Shown here in pieces: positions 28,425 through 36,187 of a DNA stretch of 64,000 nucleotides. Location of the stretch: assembly GCA_016873095.1 (NCBI GenBank), contig VGYC01000015.1:1-64000 (forward strand). Direction: 5' to 3'. The position numbers were made by a program, and so were the translations under genes. How positions within the stretch are numbered: position 1 is the stretch's first letter; each line of letters begins with the position of its first letter. The DNA comes from Planctomycetota bacterium (GTDB lineage: Bacteria; Planctomycetota; Planctomycetia; Gemmatales; Gemmataceae). Below the pieces are notes generated by a model. It was not told where the DNA came from. It did no database searches and was given only the letters and a program-made list of their open reading frames with translations.

Positions 28425-29744
28425 ATGCCTGAGCCTGACAGCAACGCACCTTACAACATCGCCCTGCTCGGCTGCGGCACCGTCGGCGGCGGCGTGGCCC
28501 GCCTGCTGCTCGAGCAGCCGCAACGACTGGCCGCGCGGGCCGGTCGGCCGCTCGTGCTGCGCCGCGTGCTGGTGCGCGATCCCGGCAAGCCGCGCGACCC
28601 GGTCTTGCCGCCTCAACTCCTTACCACGGACTTGTCAGCCATCGTCCGCGACCCCGAGATTCACCTTGCCGTTGAAGTCGCCGGCGGCGTGGACTGGGCC
28701 CGCAAGGTCATCCTCGATCTCTTGGCGGCGGGCAAGGACGTCGTCACCGCCAACAAGGCGCTGCTGGCCGAGCATGGCCAGGAGATCTTCGACACCGGCC
28801 GGCGGCATGGCCGCGCCGTCGCCTTCGAGGCCAGTGTCGGCGGCGGCGTTCCCATCATCGCCGCCCTCACGCAGTCGCTGGCCGCCAATCGCATCATCTC
28901 CTTGCAAGGCATCCTCAACGGCACCTGCAACTTCATCCTCACCGGCATGAGCGAGCATGGCCGGTCCTACGCCGAGGCTCTCGCCGACGCTCAAAAACAC
29001 GGCTACGCCGAGGCCGATCCCTCGCTCGACGTCAACGGCACGGACGCCGCCCAGAAGCTGGCGATTCTCGCCCAGATTGCCTTCGGCGTCGCGGTGCCAG
29101 TGGACCAGATTTCCTGTCGCGGCATCGCCAACATCCAGGCCGCCGACATCCGCTTCGCCCGCGAACTCGGCTACACGATCAAGCTGCTGGCCGAGGCCTG
29201 GCTGGACGGCAACCAGCTATCGCTGCACGTGTCGCCGGTGCTGTTGCGGCATCTCACGCCGCTGGCCCAGGTGCGCGACGCCTTCAACGCCATCAACGTC
29301 ATCGGCGACGCGGTCGGACACACCCTCTACTATGGCCGCGGCGCCGGGCAGATGCCGACCGCCAGCGCCGTGACCGCCGACATCATCGACATGGCCGTCG
29401 GCCGGGCCCAGCGAACCTTCGCCACGCTGTCGCTCTGGTCCGGCAAGGACAACGGCGTGACGCTGCGCTCGCGCGAGACGGTGCGGACGCGCTTCTACCT
29501 CCGGCTGCTCATCCAGGATCGGCCCGGCGTGCTCGCCGATGTCGCCCGCCTGCTCGCCAACCACGGCATCAGCATCTCTTCGGTGATCCAGCACGAAGCG
29601 CTCGAAGGCCACGAGGGCGACACCGTGCCGCTGGTCATCGTCACCCACACCGCCCCGACCGGCAGCGTCCTGGCCACCCTGGCCGAGATCGACCGCATGC
29701 CATCTGTGACAGCGCCAAGCGTTCACTTCCCGATGGAGGATTGA
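28425..29744 (+). CDS. hom: Homoserine dehydrogenase with C-terminal ACT domain
   Basis: This cytosolic enzyme reduces aspartate semialdehyde to homoserine for threonine and methionine synthesis. Near the N-terminus is the NAD(P)-binding 'IALLGCGTVGGGVARLL'. The catalytic region has 'VVTANKALLAEHG', 'FEASVGGGVPII', 'ILNGTCNFILTGM', and 'GYAEADPSLDVNGTDAAQKLAIL', where family members place the substrate-binding Glu/Asp and catalytic Lys. An ACT domain (about 355-435, 'RPGVLADVARLLANHGISISSV') should bind an amino-acid feedback inhibitor, usually threonine. Length 439 is normal. The palindrome array begins seven bases after the stop codon. Confidence 0.95.
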   Translation: MPEPDSNAPYNIALLGCGTVGGGVARLLLEQPQRLAARAGRPLVLRRVLVRDPGKPRDPVLPPQLLTTDLSAIVRDPEIHLAVEVAGGVDWARKVILDLLAAGKDVVTANKALLAEHGQEIFDTGRRHGRAVAFEASVGGGVPIIAALTQSLAANRIISLQGILNGTCNFILTGMSEHGRSYAEALADAQKHGYAEADPSLDVNGTDAAQKLAILAQIAFGVAVPVDQISCRGIANIQAADIRFARELGYTIKLLAEAWLDGNQLSLHVSPVLLRHLTPLAQVRDAFNAINVIGDAVGHTLYYGRGAGQMPTASAVTADIIDMAVGRAQRTFATLSLWSGKDNGVTLRSRETVRTRFYLRLLIQDRPGVLADVARLLANHGISISSVIQHEALEGHEGDTVPLVIVTHTAPTGSVLATLAEIDRMPSVTAPSVHFPMED

Positions 29745-29750
29745 GCGGTC

Positions 29751-30320
29751 GCCGTAGCCGCAAGCTGCCAGCTTGCAGGCTGGGGACCGTCGCATACGCA
29801 GCAAAATACTGCCGCCGCGGCAGCCGACAAGCTGGCAGCTTGTCGCTACGATGACCCTCGCCGTAGCCGCAAGCTGCCAGCTTGCAGGCTTGGGACCGTC
29901 GCACACGCATTGAGATTGCCGCCGCGGCAGCCGACAAGCTGGCAGCTTGTCACTACGATGAGCCTCGCCGTAGCCGTAAGCTGCCAGCTTGCAGGCTTGG
30001 GACCGTCGCACACGCATTGAGATTGCCGCCGCGGCAGCCGACAAGCTGGCAGCTTGTCGCTACGATGACCCTCGCCGTAGCCGTAAGCTGCCAGCTTGCA
30101 GGCTTGGGACCGTCGCACACGCATTGAGATTGCCGCCGCGGCAGCCGACAAGCTGGCAGCTTGTCGCTACGATGACCCTCGCCGTAGCCGTAAGCTGCCA
30201 GCTTGCAGGCTTGGGACTGTCGCACACGCATTGAGATTGCCGCCGCGGCAGCCGACAAGCTGGCAGCTTGTCGCTACGATGACCCTCGCCGTAGCCGCAA
30301 GCTGCCAGCTTGCAGGCTTG
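29751..30320. repeat. REP/BIME array: five ~107-bp units plus a partial sixth
   Basis: Units start at 29751, 29860, 29967, 30074, 30181 and 30288, a spacing of 109, 107, 107, 107 and 107 bases. Each full unit holds a direct REP (GTAG, then a short link, then the hairpin CAAGCTGCCAGCTTG) and an inverted REP (CAAGCTGGCAGCTTG ending in CTAC). Between them lie two conserved linkers, one with GCCGCCGCGGCAGCC. The first unit differs most in its linker; later units are nearly identical, which suggests recent amplification. The sixth unit stops after its direct REP, 20 bases before the transposase start codon. The array fills the 595-bp gap after hom. Confidence 0.93.
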
Positions 30321-30339
30321 CAGCGAACGGGGGTTCGCC

Positions 30340-31077
30340 ATGGCACTTCGGGAATATGTGACGCGGCGCAATCTGCCGCATTGGTTTGTCCCTTACGCCT
30401 GGCATTTCGTGACGTACCGGCTGGCGGGCACGATTCCGGCGCCGGTGCTTTATCAACTGCGCCAAACTCGAGACAAGCGCTGGCGGCAAGCCAGGGATAC
30501 CGGGAACGGTACGCCGGAGTTGCGCGCACAACTGCACAAGCAATTCTTTGCAGCCTACGATCAGTATCTCGACCAATCGTGCAAGATCGACTGGCTGGCA
30601 AACCCGCAAGTGGCGGGGATGATCCGAGGCAATCTCTATCATCATCGCGGCAGCAAGTATGAGCTTCTTTCGTTTTGCATCATGCCAAATCATGTGCATG
30701 TGTTGCTGCGGCCAATGGAAAAGGAGATCGATGAAGCGAGCGCGCCAGCAAGGCTGCTTGCGGCTACGAGCGACGACATTTCTGACGAGGCTTCAGATGG
30801 TAAGGGGCCGCTGGCAGGGATCATGCACAGCTTGAAGAGCTACACGGCCAACCAGGCGAACATCATCCTGGGCAGGACGGGGCAGTTCTGGCAGCATGAA
30901 GCGTTCGATCACTGGGTGCGGGATGAGGAGGAGTTGGAACGGATCGTCAATTACATCGCGTGGAACCCGGTCAAGGCGAATCTCGTCGCCAGGCCCCATG
31001 ACTGGTACTTTGGGTCGGCGCATGATCGGTTCTTGCAAGATGGAATGGAGGAGGGCTTCCTGTTGTGGCCGGGGTGA
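30340..31077 (+). CDS. REP-associated tyrosine transposase (RAYT, Y1/HUH family)
   Basis: The 245-residue protein has the RAYT pattern. An N-terminal 'RNLPHWFVPYAWHFVTYRLAG' region is followed by the HUH metal motif in 'CIMPNHVHVLLRP' (near 120). The C-terminal block includes 'SYTANQANIILGRTGQFWQHEAFDHWVRDEEELERIVNYIAWNPVKANLV', read here in pieces, with candidate catalytic Tyr in 'NYIAWNP'. Such enzymes nick single-stranded REP hairpins beside a GTAG tetranucleotide. The gene is flanked by exactly such REPs on both sides. It is longer than most RAYTs because of an insertion at about residues 132-157, part of which is REP-like DNA. The ATG at 30340 is the first in-frame start outside the REP. 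Confidence 0.9.
   Translation: MALREYVTRRNLPHWFVPYAWHFVTYRLAGTIPAPVLYQLRQTRDKRWRQARDTGNGTPELRAQLHKQFFAAYDQYLDQSCKIDWLANPQVAGMIRGNLYHHRGSKYELLSFCIMPNHVHVLLRPMEKEIDEASAPARLLAATSDDISDEASDGKGPLAGIMHSLKSYTANQANIILGRTGQFWQHEAFDHWVRDEEELERIVNYIAWNPVKANLVARPHDWYFGSAHDRFLQDGMEEGFLLWPG
30749..30769. repeat. Decayed inverted-REP-like sequence inside the RAYT gene
   Basis: CAAGGCTGCTTGCGGCTACG resembles the inverted REP (CAAGCTGGCAGCTTG, two to three bases, GGCTACGA) with a shortened hairpin. It encodes residues in the low-homology insertion after the HVH motif. It could be an old REP insertion kept in frame, or chance similarity. Confidence 0.45.
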
Positions 31078-31086
31078 AGAAGCACA

Positions 31087-31149
31087 CAAGCTGGCAGCTT
31101 GTGGCTACGACGGAGCGCGAGCTGGCCGTAGCCGCAAGCTGCCAGCTTG
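31087..31149. repeat. Inverted REP pair downstream of the RAYT gene
   Basis: An inverted REP (31087-31108, CAAGCTGGCAGCTTG then GGCTAC) and a direct REP (31128-31149, GTAG then CAAGCTGCCAGCTTG) start nine bases after the stop codon. Their sequence matches the upstream array, but the order is reversed and the spacer is shorter. Confidence 0.88.
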
Positions 31150-31261
31150 CAGGCTGAGAGATTGGGCCTTTTCATGGCCCCGTTTTCGAGGCTGCCCGAA
31201 GCGCGGCGTGATAGCGCCAGCACTTCGGGCTCTGCGATTCCGACAGCAACATCGACAACCG

Positions 31262-33130
31262 CTACCTGCTCTGGAAGCCCTTGATGGCCATCTGCCGGTC
31301 GAGTTCCATGCGGAACTCGTAGGTGATGGGCACGGCATTCTCGCCGTTGCGATTGGCCTCGACTTCCATGTCCCAGCGCAGCAGGTTCTTGGGCCGGCTC
31401 TCGCGGAGATAGATGCCGTCCTTGCTCAGCTCCGGGGAGGTCTTGACCAGCGTGATGTTCACGCGCTCGCTGTCGGCGTGCAGCAGGCGGTCCCAGACCT
31501 GCAGCTTCACCGGCTCGGACTTGTAGCTGCTGATGAGCATGCGATACTCGTACTTCAGCACCTGGTTGCCGCCCTGCGTGCTCTTCGACTTGTCCACCAG
31601 CTCGCGCTGGACTTGCAGCTGCGTGTCCACGCCGAAGCCGGCGGTGAACTCCTCGCCGACGGCGACGAGCGGCAGCACCATGCGGCCGACGAAGTCGGTT
31701 CCCTGGTACATCGTCGCCTCGCCCGGCAGCAGGATATGGCTGCTGCGGTTGACGATGTCCGCGAGCTTGTACACATTGCGATTGAGCACTGGCACCGTCT
31801 TGTAGTAGTACCTGGGCGCCAGGTTCAGCTTGGCGACCTCGACGATCTGCTCGTCGTTGCGCGACGGCACCGACAGGTTGCTGGTCAAATGGTAGGTGAC
31901 GCTGGGGCCGTCGTTGCCGGCCATGGGAGCGGCGGCTTTCTTTTTCTGCATGGCCAGGATGTCGTCGCGCGAGCGCATCAGGTCAAGCTGCTGTTCCTGC
32001 GCGGAGGCATCGTTGAGTTGCTTGGCAGCCTCGGCAGCAGCCTTGGACTCACCGCTGCGGTAGTTGGCGCTGGCCTGGCTGCGCCGCGAGTTGGCCTTGG
32101 ACTCGAGGTCGCGTGCGGCCGCGCCGGGAACCGCGAACGCGTCCGGGCTGGGCATGCCGGCGGTCGGCATGGGCGGGCCGCCGGGACCGCCGCGCGCCAC
32201 CAGGATCGGCTCCAGCACCGCCAGTTCCGGCGGGGCGGCGTTCAACAGCGGCTGCGCCGTTGATAGCGTCAGCTTCACGTGGTTCCAGTCCTCGCCGGAA
32301 TGTTGCTTCAGGTTGGCGAGGTAATCGAGTTGCACGTCCTCCTTGCCCTTGCCGGCCCGCAGCTTGTACTCCGGCCGCCAGGTCACCGAGCCGACCAGGT
32401 AGTTGAGCCGCAGCGTGCCCCCCTTGCCGTCGGCGCGATCGACGACGATGATGGCGTCGCGCTCCTCGCGGCCGGAGCCCTGGCCAAGCTCGCCCATCTT
32501 GCGCTTGCAGAAACTCATCTGGATGTCGTTCTGCCGCTTCTGCTCCTTGTAGCCGACCAGTTCCTTGGTCTTCTCGCCGCGCTGCTCCATGACGTACTTG
32601 GCCATGGTGATGACGGCATCGCCGTTGAGGCCGCCCTTCTCGGTCGAAAGCACGGTGCTCTTGTCGGTGAAGTTCTCGAGCTTGTTGAGCAGCATCATGT
32701 TCTTGTCGCAGCTCTGGATGTCGGAATCGATCTTGGCGGCCGTCACCATCAGCTTCTCCATCTCGGCTTCGAGCTTGCGGCGCTCCTCGCTCGTGTCCTC
32801 GAGGACCTGGCGGGTGCGCAGCCTCGTGGTCAAGACGCGCACGCCGTTGCCCGCCTCGCTGTACATGGTGCTGGCCACGATCTGGTTGGGCATGGCCGGC
32901 ACGACAAGTTCGACCAGCCCAGCCCCATCCGGCACGACGACCTCGCGCGTGACGAGGGCGCTGTTGGGATAGACGGTGACGCGCGCGATCTTGCTCATGG
33001 CGATCTTGGGCGCCGCCGCGGCAGCGTCCTTGCCGGCGTCCTTGGGCGCGCCGGAAAACAGCATCGGACCGAACGCCGCCAGCAGGCCGAGCGATACGAG
33101 CCCGCTCGAATACAAGCACCATCGACGCAT
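31262..33130 (-). CDS. Secreted DUF4140/DUF4139 protein (MuiA-like)
   Basis: A 622-residue protein with an N-terminal signal or anchor (about 8-25, 'LVSLGLLAAFGPMLFSG'). A DUF4140-like beta segment follows ('KIARVTVYPNSALVTREVVVPDGAG'), then a coiled-coil region (about 110-215). A DUF4139 body ('GTLRLNYLVGSVTWRPEYKLRAG') runs from about 240 to the end. A low-complexity Ala/Gln/Asp-rich insert sits near 340-400. This is the usual MuiA-like order. Family function is not established, though it was named for inhibiting mucoidy. AAGGAG precedes the ATG. The cytosolic paralog is at 997-2991. Confidence 0.78.
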   Translation of the reverse strand: MRRWCLYSSGLVSLGLLAAFGPMLFSGAPKDAGKDAAAAAPKIAMSKIARVTVYPNSALVTREVVVPDGAGLVELVVPAMPNQIVASTMYSEAGNGVRVLTTRLRTRQVLEDTSEERRKLEAEMEKLMVTAAKIDSDIQSCDKNMMLLNKLENFTDKSTVLSTEKGGLNGDAVITMAKYVMEQRGEKTKELVGYKEQKRQNDIQMSFCKRKMGELGQGSGREERDAIIVVDRADGKGGTLRLNYLVGSVTWRPEYKLRAGKGKEDVQLDYLANLKQHSGEDWNHVKLTLSTAQPLLNAAPPELAVLEPILVARGGPGGPPMPTAGMPSPDAFAVPGAAARDLESKANSRRSQASANYRSGESKAAAEAAKQLNDASAQEQQLDLMRSRDDILAMQKKKAAAPMAGNDGPSVTYHLTSNLSVPSRNDEQIVEVAKLNLAPRYYYKTVPVLNRNVYKLADIVNRSSHILLPGEATMYQGTDFVGRMVLPLVAVGEEFTAGFGVDTQLQVQRELVDKSKSTQGGNQVLKYEYRMLISSYKSEPVKLQVWDRLLHADSERVNITLVKTSPELSKDGIYLRESRPKNLLRWDMEVEANRNGENAVPITYEFRMELDRQMAIKGFQSR

Positions 33131-33159
33131 TGCAAGACTCCTTGGAAAAGAGAACTGGT

Positions 33160-33222
33160 TTACGTTTACGTTTACGTTTCGCGCTCGCGCCGCGCCTCGC
33201 GAGCACGCAACGTGAACAAGTC
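33160..33222. repeat. (TTTACG)3 and intergenic repeat copy 2
   Basis: Three TTTACG hexamers are followed by TTTCGCGCTCGCGC and a tail ending GTGAACAAGTC. The main block (33171-33222) resembles the repeat at 14377-14428. It lies in the 99-bp gap upstream of the DUF4139 gene and downstream of the cytochrome/WD40 gene. Confidence 0.5.
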
Positions 33223-33229
33223 AAGCGTA

Positions 33230-35761
33230 CTACGGTGACCAACTCCACAGACGCAGAAATCCACCCGGGCCACCGGCGAGGACGTATCGGCCGTCACCGG
33301 TGAAGGCAGCGCAACCGATGCGCGCCTCCTCGGCGGGCGCCAGCGATCCAACCTCGCCCCCCTTCGGGTCCCAGCGCCGCCAGACCCGGTCCGTTCCCCG
33401 ATGCTGGCTGCTGCTTGACAGCACGTGTTTGCCCTCGGCGGCGAATTGCACGTGCACGACGGCGTTGGCGTGTCCCTTGAAGCAAACCACCTCAACGCCG
33501 TCGCTGACGCGCCAGAGCCGAACGCTCTTGTCATTGCCGCCGGACAGCGCCAGGGCGCCGTCGGCGGACAGGGCGACGCTCAGCACCGCGCCGGCGTGGC
33601 CTTCGAGGACGCGCCGCTGTTTCGACTCCTTCCAGTCCCACAGCCGCAGCGTGCCGTCGAGGCTGCCGCTGAGGACGTTGCCTCCGGACCAGGCAACGCC
33701 CGTGATCGCCTTGCCGTGCCCGGCGAGGGCCGCAAGCTCACTGCCGTCGCTCACCTTCCAGACGCGCACGCTGTTGTCGTCGCCGCCGCTGACGGCCCGC
33801 TTGCCGTCCGGCGCGAAGGCAACGCAGCGCACGCGATCGGTATGGCCGCGAAAGACGCGGCTCAGCTGGTGCTGCTGCACGTCCCACAGCCGCACGAGAC
33901 GGTCCTGGCCCGCGCTGAGAAGGAACTTGCCGTCCGGCGAAAAGGCAAGGGCATCGATCGCGCCGCCGCTGCCTTGCAGCCGCGCCAGCACCTTGCCGCT
34001 CGGGATCTCCCAGATGCAGATGAGCCGGTCGTCGCCGGCGCTGGCGGCGCGCTTGCCGTCGGCGGAGAATGTCACCGCATTGACAGTCCCCTGGTGTCCC
34101 TTGAAGGCAGCGTCGGCAGCGATCGTCGTCGCGCGTGCATCATCGGCAAGCAGCCGCCGCGCCAGTTCCGGGAAGCTCTCCTGGAAGGTCTCGCGCTGCA
34201 CCGTGCCGCCCGCCGTCAGCAAGCCGCCGAAGATGCGTGCCATGTCCGGCTGCCTCTTGAGAAAGCTGGCCATCTGCCCGGGCGACATGCCCAGCTCCGC
34301 GGCCGCCGTGCGTCCATCGAGCGTGGCCTCGAAGCGCTGCGTCACCAGGTTGATGGGTTCCTGGTCCGGGTCGCGGACGCCGAAGCTCTCAAGTGCCTTG
34401 CGATAGCGCTCATTGTCCCGTTCCACCTGCGCCTGGAACACGGCCTTGCCCGCATGCAGGGCCCGGACGGTGTCCACGACGTTGCGGCCAAAGACGGCGA
34501 CATTCCTGTCAACGTGGGCCCGCACCTGGTCGGCCTTCGGCAGGATGCCGCGGGCATGGCACGACATGCAGGAGATGCCAGTCTCGACACGCTGGTCCGG
34601 CCGGCGCGGATCCGCCACGATCTCGCCAGGCGCCTTGTCGATCCTGCGGCCCGAGGCGTCCACCAGCATGAAGCCGAGCAGCCCATTGGGCAGGTGAAAG
34701 ATGATCTCGCCGCCAGCAGGCTGAAACGACGTCGCCCCGGTGTTCGGGCCGAGCGGATGCTCGAAGAGATTCTGCCGGCCGAGGTTGCCGGCAAAGTCGT
34801 GGCTGCGCCACAAGGCGCCATGAGCCCCGTCGTGTCGCTCGATCAGCCGGTTGTTCTTGGACACGCCGGAATCGTTGAAGCCGGCGCGCATCACGTTGTC
34901 ATCTTGCAGGTTGCCGGGAACGTCTACTTGCAACAATCGTTCCAGTGCGCGATCCGTGGGCGGTATTTGCAGCAGGTCGTGATACAGCGGCGGCCGCGAC
35001 GCGTTGGCGATGAACCAGTCCGCTCGCAGCGCCGGTGTTTCGGTCCCGCTCAGGGCGGCGAACTCGCGCGCGGCTCCCAGCCACGTGCCGAGCCGGTAGG
35101 GATACGCCACCGCCAGCTTGGCCCACAGCCCGGCGGTCCACTTGTAGTCACGCAGGTCGATCCGCAGGATGGTTGCATCCGCATCCACGGGCAACGGCAA
35201 GGAGATTCGCGGATGCCACGACAGGCTATTGAGCAGTTTGCCTGCCGCTTCGCGAACGCCCGCCATGTCCGTGCGACGCGCGGCGGCAAGATGATTGAGC
35301 GTGAGATAGCGCGTGAAGCGCCGCCGCCGCTGGTCGGTCCTCTTCAGGTCGGCGACGACCGCCTGGGCCGCCTCGCGCTCGGACAGGACCTTGGCGGCCC
35401 GGCCGCCTTCGTCCCAGGAAGAGGCGCCCGTGTCCAGCCATCGTTGCAAGATCTTCTGCTCGGCGGCGCTGGGCCGAACCTTCTTTGCGGGCGGCGGCAT
35501 GTCCCCTTGCTCGACGCGCAGGTAAAGCTCCGATTCGCGCGCCTTGCCGGGCACAATGAGACTTCGGCCAAGCAGGCGATCATGATCGAGCACGAAGCCA
35601 AAGCCACCCTTGGCCGCCCCCTTGCCCCCGCCATGGCAGCCGGCGCAATGCGTCTGCAAGATAGCGCGTGCCTGCTTGGCGAGCGCGGCAGCATCGTCCG
35701 CCGCCGCGCCGGCCGGCATTGCCAGCACCGCGCACATGAGATTGACTGTTCGACAGTTCAT
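33230..35761 (-). CDS. Secreted planctomycete cytochrome c with C-terminal WD40 propeller
   Basis: The 843-residue protein starts with a signal peptide (MNCRTVNLMCAVLAMPAGAAA), then a planctomycete-type cytochrome c domain with heme motif CAGCH near 40 and 'QGDMPPPAKKVRPS'. A second heme motif, CMSCH, lies near 410. From about residue 565 to the end are seven WD40 repeats, e.g. 'GHQGTVNAVTFSADGKRAASAGDDRLICIW'. It is probably an extracytoplasmic electron-carrying scaffold; partners are unknown. GAGGA seven bases upstream supports the ATG at 35761. Longer in-frame upstream sequence lacks a signal peptide and was not used. Confidence 0.82.
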   Translation of the reverse strand: MNCRTVNLMCAVLAMPAGAAADDAAALAKQARAILQTHCAGCHGGGKGAAKGGFGFVLDHDRLLGRSLIVPGKARESELYLRVEQGDMPPPAKKVRPSAAEQKILQRWLDTGASSWDEGGRAAKVLSEREAAQAVVADLKRTDQRRRRFTRYLTLNHLAAARRTDMAGVREAAGKLLNSLSWHPRISLPLPVDADATILRIDLRDYKWTAGLWAKLAVAYPYRLGTWLGAAREFAALSGTETPALRADWFIANASRPPLYHDLLQIPPTDRALERLLQVDVPGNLQDDNVMRAGFNDSGVSKNNRLIERHDGAHGALWRSHDFAGNLGRQNLFEHPLGPNTGATSFQPAGGEIIFHLPNGLLGFMLVDASGRRIDKAPGEIVADPRRPDQRVETGISCMSCHARGILPKADQVRAHVDRNVAVFGRNVVDTVRALHAGKAVFQAQVERDNERYRKALESFGVRDPDQEPINLVTQRFEATLDGRTAAAELGMSPGQMASFLKRQPDMARIFGGLLTAGGTVQRETFQESFPELARRLLADDARATTIAADAAFKGHQGTVNAVTFSADGKRAASAGDDRLICIWEIPSGKVLARLQGSGGAIDALAFSPDGKFLLSAGQDRLVRLWDVQQHQLSRVFRGHTDRVRCVAFAPDGKRAVSGGDDNSVRVWKVSDGSELAALAGHGKAITGVAWSGGNVLSGSLDGTLRLWDWKESKQRRVLEGHAGAVLSVALSADGALALSGGNDKSVRLWRVSDGVEVVCFKGHANAVVHVQFAAEGKHVLSSSSQHRGTDRVWRRWDPKGGEVGSLAPAEEARIGCAAFTGDGRYVLAGGPGGFLRLWSWSP

Positions 35762-35962
35762 CTGCTGGTCCTCGGGCGAATCAGGCCTCTGATAAGACGG
35801 AGACGGACGGGGAACGGATGGCGCAACCCCAAGCCGACCTGCCGCGGCGGCAACGCAGCTATTGTAATTTGCGGGCCAGGCCGATCTGTAACAACTGTGT
35901 AAAACGAACCTGACGATACGGGAGGGGGAGCTATTTGTCGCCGGACGAGCGTGACTGAACGT

Positions 35963-36009
35963 CGTTTGGCGGTTTCGCGCTGAGACATCGCGCGCGAAAC
36001 CGCCAAACG
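35963..36009. repeat. Palindrome with 18-bp perfect arms
   Basis: CGTTTGGCGGTTTCGCGC and its exact complement (35992-36009) flank an 11-bp loop. The inner GCGGTTTCGCGC matches the palindromes at 17.2 and 18.5 kb, so all three may belong to one family. It lies in the 426-bp gap between two divergent genes. That gap also holds a candidate promoter at 36086; no gene was recognised in it. Confidence 0.8.
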
Positions 36010-36085
36010 AGCTTTCTACACGCTCGCTTGACGTACGCTCGCGTGATCGCCCAGAATCAATCGCGCACATTAAATGGTTATTTTG

Positions 36086-36114
36086 TTGACGGTTCTTGTC
36101 GGTTCGGTTACTTT
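36086..36114 (+). promoter_or_regulatory. Candidate sigma-70-type promoter for the GLUG protein gene
   Basis: TTGACG and TACTTT are separated by 17 bases and sit in a locally AT-rich patch, about 75 bases upstream of the start codon at 36188. Confidence 0.42.
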
Positions 36115-36187
36115 GAGTTGATTCGAGCAAATCGGGTGCTAAGAGGTTGTCGATGGCCTCCCGTCGACGGCCAGGGGGGCGCCATCG

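Noticed and set aside
29751-30320. Possible CRISPR array
   Set aside because: The repeat period is ~107 bp and the whole unit, including the parts between hairpins, is conserved. There are no unique spacers and no cas genes. It is a REP/BIME array.
33425-35902. 825-codon plus-strand open frame opposite the WD40 cytochrome gene
   Set aside because: Runs exactly against the WD40 repeats, whose periodicity accounts for the open antisense frame. No signal peptide, motif or start signal.
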